Assembly: GCF_964355755.1 (NCBI RefSeq)
Contig: NC_092675.1
Coordinates: forward strand, 9,993,312-10,057,311
DNA from: Antedon mediterranea
Taxonomy: Eukaryota; Echinodermata; Crinoidea; Comatulida; Antedonidae
Reading direction: 5' to 3'
DNA length: 64,000 nucleotides
The notes below the pieces were generated by a model that was not told where the DNA came from, did not search any database, and was given only the letters and a program-made list of their open reading frames with translations. A program made the translations under genes and the position numbers. Within the stretch, counting starts at the first letter, position 1; each line of letters opens with the position of its first letter. Of the stretch, positions 28,801 through 37,185 are shown piece after piece.

Positions 28801-31800
28801 CAGCGTGCGAATGCATTTCATATGGCCCGCAAATAGCTACTGCAAAAAAAAAAAGAGTAAATAAATAAAAGTAATGTTAGAAAGGGGGTTAACTCTTTAA
28901 AGCTGATGTGTGGCTACACTGCAGGTTGACATCCAGAAACCATCCATAGTTAATGAGTTCATGAACTAGCCCTGACAATGTGTGCATCTTTATAATTTAT
29001 TGACCAATCTAAGTGTCAAAGGTTAACAATGTTACAACTAACAACGTTAAAATTGAAATTATTAAAATGTAAATTATTATGTACTGATGTTTTAACCTTA
29101 CAAACACAACATTAAAATATTGAAATCAAATTTTAAATGATTTATTTAGATTCCATTAAGAATTTTGAAATTATTTTTGCATAATAACATTTTAAAATGT
29201 TTGCGTATAACGTGTTGCAATATTTTACACAACCTAGTCCAATCTTGTAAAGATATCCAAACATCAAACTGTACAGGATTTTTTTCAGTGCTCACTTCTC
29301 CCATCTCCATTGTTTGGCCAACAATAAATATAAACTAATTGTAATGTTTATCATAATGTTTTAAAATGTTTATTGATTTCGATGCATTCTATCCTATTGC
29401 CTCAGCAACATATTCATTTAAAATACTGTTTGTGTGTAACTTTTTTTCTTAATGTTTCTACTTATTTCATATATTATAATATCAAATCATAATTAATTGA
29501 TTGCAATATAAGATTTTAAACCTTTGAAAAAAAAAAACATTTAAATCTTTGTTTCCACAGTTTATTTTATTAATTATTCTTTAAATTAACTAACTAAATA
29601 TTCTTTATTCATTTTCACAATATTATCTCAAAGATTCTAATTAATATATAAGATGCCCGATTGTATACATGAATCAAAAGTTAAGTAGCAATTTAGAAAT
29701 CTGAAGAAGATCCCTGGATACCACAGATTCCATATCACATTCTTTATCTATATGATTTCACCAGACTCATCTTATATATTTTAAGCAATCAAGCTGTGTA
29801 TTTAATTATTACTTAAGAATTTCGTCATTTGTTTGTTAGCACAGTGCCTACAATTTTCAAGTTATCATTCTGAATTTTTCAGTGTAAATAGGTATATACT
29901 AACAAAACATGCAGGCCTATTGAAATTCAAGAAAATTAGCTGCACAATTTATTTTAAAAAAAGAACAGTTTTTTTTAAATGGGCCAAAATATCAACATTT
30001 TGCCAAGTACTTCACTTAGTCTTCACTAAGTGCTCTCATTTAGTTATTCTTTCTCATTCACAGAATATGTTATCATAATAAAAGTTGTTTTAATGGTGTT
30101 TTGTATTGTTTTAATGGTGTTTTGTATTGTTTTAATGTTGTTTTGTATTGTTTTAATGGTGTTTTGTATTAATGGTGTTTTGTATTAATGGTGTTTTGTA
30201 TTAATGGTGTTTTGTATTGTTAAAATCATATAGAATTGTTGTATTTTGTTCTTTCTTATACTATCCTTTATTATTTAGATTTGTATTCAATATTTATGAA
30301 TAAATAGATTACAACATTACATATTAAACATTTTGTGCACAGTATGAATTCAGAAAATATGAATAGAATATGAAACTATATTTTGTTATAAAAGAGAGGT
30401 TTCGCAATCTTACGAATAATACGATAACGAAAACGGATATGTCACGCACACGTATTCGTTTTCGTAAGCCAGTAAAAATCTGTTTCGCATGGCAACGAAA
30501 TATTGAGGGTGCCATGCAAAATATGACTGCAGTAAATGTGAGCGAAGCGCAGGTACTTGTTGCTTGGTGCTTGGTTGCCTAGGCCTAGCGTAACACCAAA
30601 GCAAACTTTAAAAACTGCTATTTATCAAAATTGACCTGGCATTTTAGTAAATTACTTTCAATAAATCTATAATTATATTATAATCATGAATCATTCCTGA
30701 TTCAAATGCAAAATGTGCAAAATAGATCAAAAACTATACTCGTTTTGTAGTTACGAATATGACTGGTGATATTCGTCAACACGAATACGCTTTACGAATA
30801 TGAAATGGGGATCAGCTCAAAAGTTTCACAAATGTGTGACGTTTTCGTTATCATATTCGTAAGGTTGCGAAACCTCACTTTCACCTTCTCTAACGAAAAC
30901 AAAAGTTTATTAATAGTATTCAACAAATTTGTAGAATTTATGTAAATTTGCATAATATCACCTGCATATAATTAATATAAAAAAAAAAATATTGTATTAT
31001 TTGAATCACCTGATAGTATCTCGATCAGATATATTGTCCCTATTCTGATTTTTTTTTATGCCATTTTAATGTTAGATAATTAGTTCACTTTGTCCAAAAA
31101 TTGGATCCCCAAATATTGGTTCCCCACAAAAATGAATTACATTTGAAAAATATAATTTAAGGCAAAGAAATAGTAAAATTGTCTGTCAGAAAATGGGTTT
31201 TTGGTTAATTTTAACTGTTTATTTTGTCTTTTTATAAGTGAAGTCATGGTTTTTAACTTCTATTAAAACTGCAAAATGGCCTATTCAAAGTCTTTTTATA
31301 AATCTTTATTTTTCATTGTTTTGGAAAATACATCTTTAATATTTATGTTTTTCTTTATTGTTAATTATTTGTGAATTTTCCACATAATATAATTATTATT
31401 TTTGTGTTTCATTATCTATTTTAAGCTGGCACGTGATAGATTTTATTTACACAAAATTTGATCCGTATGTAAAATCATTTATTGTAGTCGCATTTTCTTT
31501 TAAATTTGCTTTTTTGTATATTTTAAATGTAGTTTGGTACAATTTTGTCACAATCATAAAAAGAACATTTATAGTTCTTGAATTAACTCCAATGATTCAT
31601 TGCTTTGTTGTGTTGTTCTTTTATGCATTCTTCAATTTCACATCTGCAAAAAGGAACAACTTGTAACCAGGTTTGCATAGTAGGAAGAATGAAAAATCTC
31701 CCAAGATTTCACAGGGGTCCCCATACTGCGCATGTGTATTGCCCGTGAATTTAACTGACCAATCACAGTACACTAGTAATAAAATAGCGCCCCTAACTAT

Positions 31801-33830
31801 GCAATGACATTACTTTCTCCCAAGATTTCTCACAGTTCACAGATGTGTGTATGAAAGCGTGTAATAAACCGGGAGATCAAACCTGGTTACAACTCGTAAT
31901 AAAGAGGTTTCGCAATCTTACGAATACGATAACGAAAACGGATACGTCACGCACACGTATTCGTTTTCGTAAGCCAGTAAAAATCTGTTTCGTATGGCAA
32001 CGAAATATTCAGGGCGCCGTCCAAAATATGACTGCGGTATATTTGAGCGAAGCGCAGGTACGTGTTGCTTGGTGCTTAGCTGCCTAGGCCTAGCGTAACA
32101 TCAAAGCGAGTGGGGACTTTAAAAACTGCTATTTATAAAAATTGACCTGGCATTTTAGTAAATTACTTTAGTAAATTACTTTCAATAAATCTATAATAAT
32201 ATTATAATCATGAATCATTTATGATAGATCAAAACCTATACTCGTTTTGTAGTTACGAGTATGACTGGTGATATTCGTCAACACGAATACGATTTACGAA
32301 TATGAAATGGCGATCAGCTCAAAAGTTTCAGAATGTGTGACGTATCCGTTTTCGTTATCGTATTCGTAAGGTTGCGAAACCTTCCTATTACCTAGCTATA
32401 TTAACATCGGCAAGGGTTCGAGCCTCACTCGCTCCATAGTTCTGGTGGATCGTAGGTCCAGTGTACACATCTGGCTCATGTGCACAAGAACCTAGTACAT
32501 CTTTCGATACGAGTAGGGGGTTACACCGGTGTAATAGTATACACGCAGCCACTGTCACTCATCAAGAGGGCCCCTTGATTGTCAGCATACACTGTTTGAG
32601 TCACTCTCTCTATAAATAGGGTATAATAAAAAATGGAAAATAGGTGTTGGTCGTAGTACTAAATCATGAATTACTCCTTGTTCTTTTTTTTGAAAAAGTG
32701 TAATTTTCAAATGAAATTTACCTTTATTTGTTATTTTCTCTATAATTTATTAATTTTAATTTGTATACATTTAATGTGTTCTCTTTATTTGTTTAAAATA
32801 TAGTATTTTCTTTTTAAATTGTCTTATTAGTTGTAGCCTTTATTATGTAAAGTAGTTTTGTATTATTACAGTGTAGATTAAATAAAAGAAATCATATCTT
32901 TACAATCTAGTTGTTACAAATGTAATTTTTCTATACTTACAGGTACCGAGCAATTTTTGCATATGCGCCTCAAAATGAAGATGAATTGCTTTTAGAGGAA
33001 GGTGATGTAATTTTAGTAATGGAGAAATGTGAAGATGGGTGGTTTGTGGGTACATCTGCAAAGACTGGCCAGTTTGGAACCTTCCCTGGAAACTATGTTG
33101 CTAAGTTCTGTACGTATTAATTATGTATCAATATCATTTTATAATAATAATAATTATAAAGTTCAATTTTAGCTGAAAAATTAAGGGCATCTGTAAGGCT
33201 ACTTTCACATCACCCCTGGATTAGATTCGCCACCCTGAGAAAAATATCACAAGCGTTGAGCGTGCTTTCACATCGAGCACGAATTCGGTTATCAGTTGTA
33301 AAGCGAGGTTATTCATGCTCACTTCTGATTCTGATTTCAGAAAACAATTGGATTCTTGATCCATCGAGTCCGAATTGGGTACGAATTTGGATGAATGATC
33401 CTATGCTTTATTACAAAATTTTTCTCAGGGCACCAGTCCGAATCCGGGCATGGTGTGAATTCAGGAGTTTTTTTGCCAGTACAAAACAAATTCAGATTTA
33501 TTGTTTCTTTCAGAAATGAATTATCTTAATACACTTCATGTGCACATTTACCTACCAATCCTGACTTGAGGCCCATGTTCAATTCTGACCTAGTGCCAGG
33601 GTTATAACTCACTGTCAACTTTTTGTAAACCGCTCCCTAAGCCCCAAGTGTGACATTTTAAATAGCTGTATATATTTCTGTATATCCTTAAGTTAGAATA
33701 TCCAAGCTATATAATAAATTAATAATTTCATATTTTATCTGTTGTATACATTGTTGTATATAGATATTTTACCATTAATATTTTGATTGATTTATTATTA
33801 TTGTTGTTTTATATTTTAGATCCTGATTGA
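2..33830 (+). CDS. SORBS: Sorbin and SH3 domain-containing protein (SORBS/vinexin/CAP family), 3' part of gene, 12 exons
   Basis: SORBS proteins are adaptors that link vinculin, other focal-adhesion and Z-disc partners, and signalling proteins to actin. I chained coding exons 2-1811, 3779-4006, 16760-16827, 17777-17944, 18564-18613, 19484-19598, 20660-20779, 22918-23032, 27563-27753, 28325-28416, 32943-33109 and 33820-33830. All junctions have AG/GT borders and compatible phases, and the total is 3135 nt (1044 visible residues plus stop). SH3-1 (about residues 760-813) shows ALYTF, NNWYEG and [11 protein letters not shown]3-2 (about 838-887) shows NNWWEG and [11 protein letters not shown]3-3 (about 986-1041) shows DGWFVG and GTFPGNYV. 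Three C-terminal SH3 domains with this wording are the family signature. The N-terminal part, where a SoHo domain would be expected, lies upstream of the window. The SH3 exons are near certain; exons 1-3 rest on phase and splice sites. Confidence 0.88.
1812..3778 (+). other. SORBS intron, no further gene seen
   Basis: AT-rich DNA with a T-run near 2648-2667. I see no mobile-element ends or RNA gene here. Confidence 0.5.
3779..4006 (+). CDS. SORBS: SORBS candidate linker exon
   Basis: A pyrimidine-containing acceptor (GAACAG|AT) leads into a proline- and serine-rich segment with [10 protein letters not shown] and a Ser-Gly run. It starts two bases before a codon and so joins the phase-1 end of the preceding exon. 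It ends at CACAAG|GTTC in phase 1. Without splicing the frame stops at 4041. [10 protein letters not shown] looks like an SH3- or WW-binding tract. Confidence 0.5.
4739..5581. mobile_element. PIF/Harbinger-like non-autonomous DNA transposon (843 bp) with TAA target duplication
   Basis: The left end GGCCCTGTTTCTGCTGC and the right end (reverse complement GGGCCTGTTTCTGCTGC) are inverted repeats with one mismatch. Direct TAA repeats flank them at 4736-4738 and 5582-5584. Three-base T-A-rich duplications are typical of the PIF/Harbinger superfamily. About nine copies of ATACCGTAT(TTT), on either strand, crowd both subterminal regions. The interior carries a Myb/SANT-like coding fragment, which also fits Harbinger elements because they encode a separate Myb-like protein. 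No transposase is present. Confidence 0.72.
5130..5390 (+). pseudogene. Myb/SANT-like (trihelix) DNA-binding protein fragment of the Harbinger-like element
   Basis: A frame open from about 5130 to a stop near 5390 encodes a basic helical segment. It contains [33 protein letters not shown] and a C-terminal CPHYDVF. The spacing of aromatic and basic residues fits the Myb/SANT-like domain of Harbinger accessory proteins. It has no start codon of its own in this frame and is preceded by a Gly/Glu run and a stop, so it is probably a relic or the second exon of one. Confidence 0.5.
5585..9700 (+). other. SORBS intron sequence between Harbinger-like element and nested ORF
   Basis: AT-rich DNA. Apart from the fold-back element at 7310-7473 and a cluster of CTAG/AGGCCT words near 7065-7125, I see no gene or further repeat structure. 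Confidence 0.4.
7310..7473. mobile_element. 164-bp fold-back MITE with 7-bp target-site duplication
   Basis: The two halves are long inverted repeats. CAAATAATGAATGTTT at the left matches the reverse complement of the right end, and inner segments such as GGTGAATGATGAAATG pair with CTTTCATCATTCACC. The direct repeat TATAAAA flanks it exactly at 7303-7309 and 7474-7480. No coding capacity. The superfamily is unassigned. Confidence 0.72.
9724..10239 (+). CDS. Unrecognised 171-codon ORF nested in a SORBS intron (own gene or alternative first exon)
   Basis: ATG at 9724 is followed by an in-frame ATG at 9751 in better context (AAGATGG). The product is basic and hydrophilic, with [38 protein letters not shown] and a Lys/Arg-rich end ([16 protein letters not shown]). 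I recognise no domain. Codon use looks protein-like and the frame is much longer than others in this AT-rich intron. The transcript could be complete, with AATAAA at 11092. Alternatively, a weak donor at 10003/10004 in phase 1 could join exon 16760, making this an alternative 5' exon of a short SORBS isoform. Confidence 0.5.
   Translation: MIFLPLNKKMVENLTKKSKNKGPKLSDKRHMKSKTDSSIIIKGKISHLRANDEMTQALGHSMSDTDLHRARLHAHFYTAASQRGIKKPAPLQKGCLLVPRPRCLIHSNSHSDVLQLKKLADALPDVSSKTRISTTSENEKDSSAEPKTVKKPLTLREKFNARKSRTVVGKN
11700..11858. mobile_element. MITE of the TCTACACTA family, copy 1
   Basis: Terminal inverted repeats GCTCTGTCTACACTACCAAA and, at the right end, the reverse complement of a near-identical GCTCTATCTACACTATCAAA bound about 159 bp. 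TTAA sits at both edges (11696-11699 and 11859-11862), which may be the target duplication. The interior has a CACTACCATATTTG motif written twice. Related copies lie at 19834-20043 and 34655-34743. Confidence 0.65.
15660..15755 (+). repeat. Probable SINE/retroelement tail with (GAA)n and (TTA)n
   Basis: The sequence CAATAAGCACTATATAAG is followed directly by a GAA run and a TTA run. A short tail of simple repeats after such a motif is common at 3' ends of invertebrate SINEs. I could not find the 5' end. Confidence 0.35.
16760..16827 (+). CDS. SORBS: SORBS candidate short exon
   Basis: A good acceptor (TTTGTTTACAATGCAG) and a good donor (GTTGAG|GTAACG) bound 68 nt that are open only in the frame that joins the phase-1 exon ending at 4006 to the phase-0 exon at 17777. 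The residues include [14 protein letters not shown]. The phase fit is the main support; no domain is visible. A longer alternative would use the acceptor just before 16685. Confidence 0.45.
17777..17944 (+). CDS. SORBS: SORBS exon, charged helix-like linker before SH3-1
   Basis: The acceptor (ACATTTAG) and donor (CAGGAG|GTAATA) bound exactly 56 codons in phase 0. The start [17 protein letters not shown] is strongly charged and probably helical. A Ser-rich segment ([15 protein letters not shown]) then leads into SH3-1. Confidence 0.8.
18564..18613 (+). CDS. SORBS: SORBS exon, first part of SH3-1
   Basis: The exon lies between TTTTTGCAG and AA|GTAAGT. It encodes [16 protein letters not shown], the RT-loop start of an SH3 domain with the ALYDY-like box written ALYTF. 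It ends in phase 2 and joins the next exon as ...[11 protein letters not shown]. Confidence 0.9.
19484..19598 (+). CDS. SORBS: SORBS exon, second part of SH3-1
   Basis: The exon lies between TTTTTCACAG and GAG|GTAGGC. It encodes [21 protein letters not shown] and [12 protein letters not shown], with the conserved Trp of the binding surface and the P-x-x-Y motif. The match to the first SH3 of SORBS proteins is unmistakable. Confidence 0.95.
19834..20043. mobile_element. MITE of the TCTACACTA family, copy 2, with internal 21-bp tandem expansion
   Basis: The left end GCTCTGTCTACATTATCAAA and the right end GTAGACAGAGC are inverted repeats. Inside, a 21-bp unit (AAATATGGTAGTGATATGCC plus C) is repeated four times, followed by a degenerate fifth copy, at about 19877-19980. 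The small ORFs over this region only reflect the repeat. The element lies in the SORBS intron between the exons at 19598 and 20660. Confidence 0.65.
20660..20779 (+). CDS. SORBS: SORBS exon, linker and first part of SH3-2
   Basis: Forty codons in phase 0 lie between TTTGCTAG and AAGAAA|GTAAGT. A short acidic/Ser linker leads into [18 protein letters not shown], the RT-loop half of SH3-2. Confidence 0.92.
22255..22400 (-). repeat. tRNA-derived SINE fragment
   Basis: Read on the minus strand, the segment has a B-box-like GTGTTCAAATCCTG preceded by CTACCGATCCCAGGGTC. This resembles the plus-strand copies at 28590 and 52905. Boundaries are approximate. Confidence 0.45.
22918..23032 (+). CDS. SORBS: SORBS exon, second part of SH3-2
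   Basis: The exon follows TTTCTTTAG and ends CAGG|GTAAGT in phase 1. It shows [17 protein letters not shown] and [12 protein letters not shown] in place of WY at the binding tryptophan pair is the only notable change. Confidence 0.95.
23414..24430. mobile_element. piggyBac-like non-autonomous element (about 1 kb) in TTAA
   Basis: TTAA lies at 23410-23413 and 24431-24434. Adjacent ends are CACTTTGACTGCCA at the left and, reverse-complemented, AACTTTGACTGCCA at the right. TTAA duplications with TTTGACTGCC termini fit the piggyBac superfamily. The left terminal segment occurs again about 46 bp inside (CTTGACTGCCAAACACGAAG). There is no transposase frame. The element also holds several CTAG and AGGCCT words near 23930-24005. 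Confidence 0.7.
24435..27562 (+). other. SORBS intron, no gene seen
   Basis: AT-rich DNA with several long but low-complexity open frames and no splice-bounded exon I trust. No clear mobile-element ends. Confidence 0.4.
27563..27753 (+). CDS. SORBS: SORBS exon, Ser/Thr/Pro/Gln-rich linker between SH3-2 and SH3-3
   Basis: The exon lies between CTTTTTAG and CAG|GTAACT. It encodes a disordered linker with repeated TSP and SP sites (RTTPSP, RTSPYQ, RRTSPQ) that are potential proline-directed phosphosites. It starts two bases into a codon, completing the phase-1 exon before it. A donor five bases earlier (AAAG|GTACAG) is possible but less consensus. Confidence 0.85.
27837..28003 (+). repeat. Minisatellite, about four units of 38-48 bp
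   Basis: The units carry GACCTACAATGTG and AATGTCCATGTACATGAC followed by CAGTTTT or TAGTTTT. The second copy is shortened. It lies just downstream of the SORBS exon ending at 27753. Confidence 0.7.
28325..28416 (+). CDS. SORBS: SORBS exon, linker before SH3-3
   Basis: The exon lies between TTTTCAACAG and GACAC|GTAAGT. Thirty codons encode a Ser/Pro/Gly-rich linker that ends KQPQD and joins in phase 2 to the SH3-3 exon. Confidence 0.82.
28590..28760 (+). repeat. tRNA-derived SINE
   Basis: It contains CAATCCCAAGGTC and the B-box-like GGGTTCAATCCTGAC, followed by ACTACTCCACTCCCGAAG. The same order of motifs appears at 52905-53045. Ends are approximate. Confidence 0.5.
30085..30219 (+). repeat. 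Minisatellite TTTTAATGGTGTTTTGTATTG
   Basis: Four units of about 21 bp (third with one change) are followed by three of about 16 bp that have lost the TTGTT segment. It is pure tandem repeat inside a SORBS intron. Confidence 0.75.
30397..30875. mobile_element. Non-autonomous DNA transposon with long inverted repeats, copy A (479 bp)
   Basis: It starts AGGTTTCGCAATCTTACGAA and ends with the near-perfect inverse (TTCGTAAGGTTGCGAAACCT). The inverted repeats run for roughly 45-50 bp, including CGATAACGAAAACGGATA. A second copy of almost the same length lies at 31905-32382. No transposase frame. I could not define a target duplication, so the superfamily is open. Confidence 0.72.
31661..31892. 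mobile_element. Short MITE (about 232 bp) with TTGTAACCAGGTTTG ends
   Basis: The left end TTGTAACCAGGTTTG is matched by CAAACCTGGTTACAA at the right. The interior has CTCCCAAGATTTC twice in the same orientation. It stops 12 bp before the next element. Confidence 0.6.
31905..32382. mobile_element. Non-autonomous DNA transposon with long inverted repeats, copy B (478 bp)
   Basis: This is the same element as at 30397-30875, with the same termini and interior. The terminal inverted repeats here are cleaner (CGAATACGATAACGAAAACG near both ends). A short direct duplication (TTTTAGTAAATTACTT) is peculiar to this copy. Confidence 0.72.
32395..32640 (+). repeat. tRNA-derived SINE, second family
   Basis: A B-box-like GGGTTCGAGCCTCACTCG near the start is followed by an unrelated body ending ATAAATAGGGTATAATAAAAA. 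It differs from the SINE at 28590. Ends are approximate. Confidence 0.5.
32943..33109 (+). CDS. SORBS: SORBS exon, complete SH3-3
   Basis: The exon follows CTTACAG and holds the whole third SH3: [21 protein letters not shown], then [12 protein letters not shown] and [12 protein letters not shown]. Unlike SH3-1 and SH3-2 it is not split by an intron. It ends in phase 1 (TTCT|GTACGT). Confidence 0.95.
33196..33466. mobile_element. MITE with TTTCACATCACC-type inverted ends
   Basis: The left half (TTTCACATCACC through CACCCTGAGAAAAAT) aligns over about 40 bp with the reverse complement of the right end (TTCACACCATGC through GCCCTGAGAAAAAT). It lies in the last SORBS intron, just after the SH3-3 exon. 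Exact edges are uncertain. Confidence 0.55.
33555..33680 (+). repeat. Degenerate tRNA-derived SINE
   Basis: GTTCAATTCTGACC and GCTCCCTAAGCCCCAAG parallel the B-box and body motifs of the copies at 28590 and 52905. It is more diverged. Confidence 0.35.
33820..33830 (+). CDS. SORBS: SORBS terminal coding exon (11 nt of coding sequence)
   Basis: After the acceptor TATTTTAG, eleven bases complete Y-P-D-stop. The protein thus ends ...GNYVAKFYPD a few residues past the SH3 fold. The 3' UTR follows. Confidence 0.85.
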
Positions 33831-33981
33831 ACAGATGAATAAGACGAGGTAATATTATTCTTCATTTGGCTAGATGTTGTTTATTAATCCTTTTGCTATT
33901 AGAACCAGTAGTCGGATTGTTTCAGTTTTACAGGACACCGGTTTAAACCGCTGTATATTAAAACAAATATTCTTTTCAAGC

Positions 33982-33987
33982 AATAAA
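33982..33987 (+). terminator. Possible SORBS poly(A) signal
   Basis: This AATAAA lies about 150 bases after the SORBS stop codon. The surrounding DNA is very AT-rich, so chance occurrence is likely and later signals are possible. Confidence 0.35.
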
Positions 33988-34654
33988 TAATGTATATGTA
34001 TGTTGTTGAATTAGGTAAGATGCTATTTATTTTCTTCTCTTTTAAAATACTTTCCTCAGAGGTATGTTATATATATATATAAATATCATTCAGCTTATAG
34101 GAAAACAAATCTATTTATATCAGACAGGTACAATAAACTATGTTCAATATAATTATGAAATATTACATTACATTTTTATATTTTTTCATATAGTTGAATT
34201 CATTGCAATAATTGAATAACAATGTTTAGATATAATAAAATTTAAATATAATAAAATTATTATTAAATTAATTTTTAATATTAATTAAATATCTAGCAGT
34301 AACTATATCACTTTAAAAAAAATTTTGAGATGATCAATTTTATAGAAAACAAATTAAATTTAGATATAATTATAAGCCAAAGTATTGTAAGTTTATATAG
34401 AATATTAAATTGTAAATCTCAAGAAATGCCATCATTTCATAAAGAAATTAATAAATTGTAAAATAATTTAAAATAACTTACACAAATTAAATAAAAAAAA
34501 AAATCAGTAAATTTTTATAATAAATAAATGATATGAAGAATAGACTTTATATACAGTTATATTTAAAAATAGTTTTACAATTATTAGTTTGTTTTCTTGC
34601 ACATTTATAACAATTCAATTTGAAGCTCTAGTTTGACAGAAAAAGTTTGATTTT

Positions 34655-34743
34655 GTGCCCAAATATGGTAGTGATATGACATCATGGCCATTATGAGAAC
34701 ATGATATTTTTTGTCACATTGAGTTTGATAGTGTAGACAGGGC
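34655..34743. mobile_element. MITE of the TCTACACTA family, copy 3 (fragment)
   Basis: Only one end is kept. CCCAAATATGGTAGTGATATG matches the internal unit of copy 2, and AGTTTGATAGTGTAGACAGG is the terminal repeat, followed by GCTTAA. Confidence 0.55.
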
Positions 34744-36335
34744 TTAAGCTTCAATATGATGAATTCTTTGTGAATTATCAAATACATTATTTATAAATTT
34801 ATAGTAAACAGCTCAGTATTCATGCCATTTAAAAAAAAATGGTTATATTTTGTAAAGTCTTCCTGCTAATTTGTTAGTTTTATATTTCTAAATAACCAAA
34901 TAAGGCTGATATATTTCCGCTTAAGTTATTTTATGCTTCCTTATAATAATGTAGATAATGCAATTACTTATAGATATTTTTATTTTGCTATGTTAATGTT
35001 GTTTTAGTAGTGATATATTGGCTAAATTATCCCTGCTATAAATTATTGTAGTTTGTTGACGTGTTTCACTTGTGCTATGCATAGTCTCCATTATCCTCTG
35101 TCAGGTTTTTGAGTAGCCTTTTAATATATAATTTTTAATTTCTTTGTTTACACATTTTTAAAAAATCACTTTAATCCAGATATGCCACCTAAATACATTT
35201 TGTAAAAATTATTTAATTATTATGTCAACTATTTTATTTGTTATTGACATTAGTAATTTAAAGATAACAGTAAATTAAAAAAACTTTAATATATTTAGTA
35301 TCGCTGTATGTTTGTGTAGTTAAAATCGGTTAAAGTTTCAATACAGTATGTTTTTGCACCTATATAGTTGTTTTTTATTTAATAAATGTTAATTATATTG
35401 TTTTGAAAGGAAAATGTATGTCCAGTGTTTAGATATATTTTTGAACTAATTACGCACATTTTAACAAAAAGTGAGGAACTCTAAAGCGCCCTGCAATAGT
35501 ACTAAATTGAAACCGTGACTATTTTGAGGATTAAATAATTATGAGAATATGTTAATGATGATAAGTTATCATTGAGTTTAGGAAAGATAATGTGATTAAT
35601 ACATTGACTTTCCATATTTACAATATACAATGTATTTTAATGATAGATTGAAACAAATTATTTAGACATTTTTGTTAAGTTGGTTTTGAAAATAACATGT
35701 AGTTAATGCATTGATTTTATGATTTCTAATTACTGTACACTTAAATATAATTATAATCCACCTATGAATTATATGGATTTAGATATTGGATTAATATTTA
35801 TGATTTAGTTTTAAAGATGATTTTAATGTCAAGTAGATTGGATTTGGTTTGTGTGGTAGAAAGATGTAATTTAATGATAGTTACCACGATTAGTTGGCGG
35901 TTTATTTTAACATAAAGATTTGACAAAATATAGTAATTCATTTTTTGAGATTTCTTAAAATTGATTGAGAAACACATACATATTAACATAAATTAGGGAA
36001 TTGTAATAATAAATTTCAAGACTCTTTGGATAAAATTTAAAAAACTTTATATTACAAAACATCAGCGTGTATATAAGATTTATAATGCATTTTCAGAGTA
36101 TTGCGTAGATATTATTATTATTAATATATCTTGATTTAACTATTAACATTAATTTATTTATTTAATTAAGAAGGAGTGTTGTTTATATTGGCGTGTATAG
36201 CACTGAGACTGCGCAGTTAATCACATTATTGTTGTATGCACTGCCGTTCTTAGACATTAAAGTGACACATTTTGCAACTTACTATTTTAGTTGTATCATG
36301 TTTGTTTGTATTTATTAATCAACCCGTAGTCCTTT

Positions 36336-36490
36336 AAGCCGTGTTACGCAGCCAATAAAAGCCGATAATTAACCGATAAAGTTCCTGTGGAAACGGGGTT
36401 TAACCGATATTCCGCTGGAGAAAAATTAACCAATAATTATCTCATTCAAATCAGATAATTATCGGATAAATCCTTGCGTTGTGGGCTACT
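36336..36490. mobile_element. Probable degenerate MITE
   Basis: AGCC...ACGCAGCC...CCGATAATTA at the left resembles the reverse complement of the right end (AGCCCACAACGCAAGG then CCGATAATTATC). CCGATA motifs recur inside. The match is imperfect. Confidence 0.4.
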
Positions 36491-37030
36491 CATTTCTAAA
36501 TCATCACCAAGTCCTTTTATACAGTAGTTTCAGTGTGACACGAAATTTTGAACTATCGTTATCTATATCGTTATCGTTTGTTTTTGCCAATTTTAACACC
36601 CGTCCCTAACATTACGGTTTACCCCAAACTGTTGGAAGTTTCTTCCAAATTACTAAAGAGCAAAATTCATAAAGGGCTGAAATTCATAATCGCTGGAATC
36701 ACCTCGTTAAAGAAAACGGAAATATGTCTAGTTAAATTGACAACAATACAATTCTCTAAACGTCAAGAAACCGGTACCGGTACAGTACCAGCTGCACCAT
36801 TGCTTTGGTATATTCCAAATTATGACATGAACAAGTTTGATGTGACAATAACTTTTAATTTGAGGACTAAATGTATGTTTCACAGCACATTAAGATTTAC
36901 GAATTCAACAGATGTTTCGAAATGTGAACGGCTTCCAATCAACTTTATTCATGTCAGCTGTCATGTTGTTTTCACATATATATCAGATCAGCTTTTCACA
37001 AAAACTCTGAACATATCACATTATAAAGCT

Positions 37031-37185
37031 TGGTTCCCACTAGGAAGCAACGTAAAGACGTAGACGCAACGCAAACAAGTTGACCAATGACAAGCGCGAC
37101 AGTTCGAATAATCCATCGCATGTGATTGGTCAAATCCATTACGTTGCTACGTCGTTGTGTTGCGTCTGTAGGCCTAGTGGGAACC
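37031..37185. mobile_element. MITE, 155 bp, TGGTTCCCACTAGG ends
   Basis: Perfect 14-bp terminal inverted repeats (TGGTTCCCACTAGG / CCTAGTGGGAACCA). Further inside, ACGCAAC and ACGTAGCAACGTAA words also pair. No target duplication is visible. Confidence 0.65.

Noticed and set aside
36548-37063. 171-codon plus-strand ORF
   Set aside because: No recognisable domain, intron-like composition, no splice or UTR support, and its end runs into a MITE.
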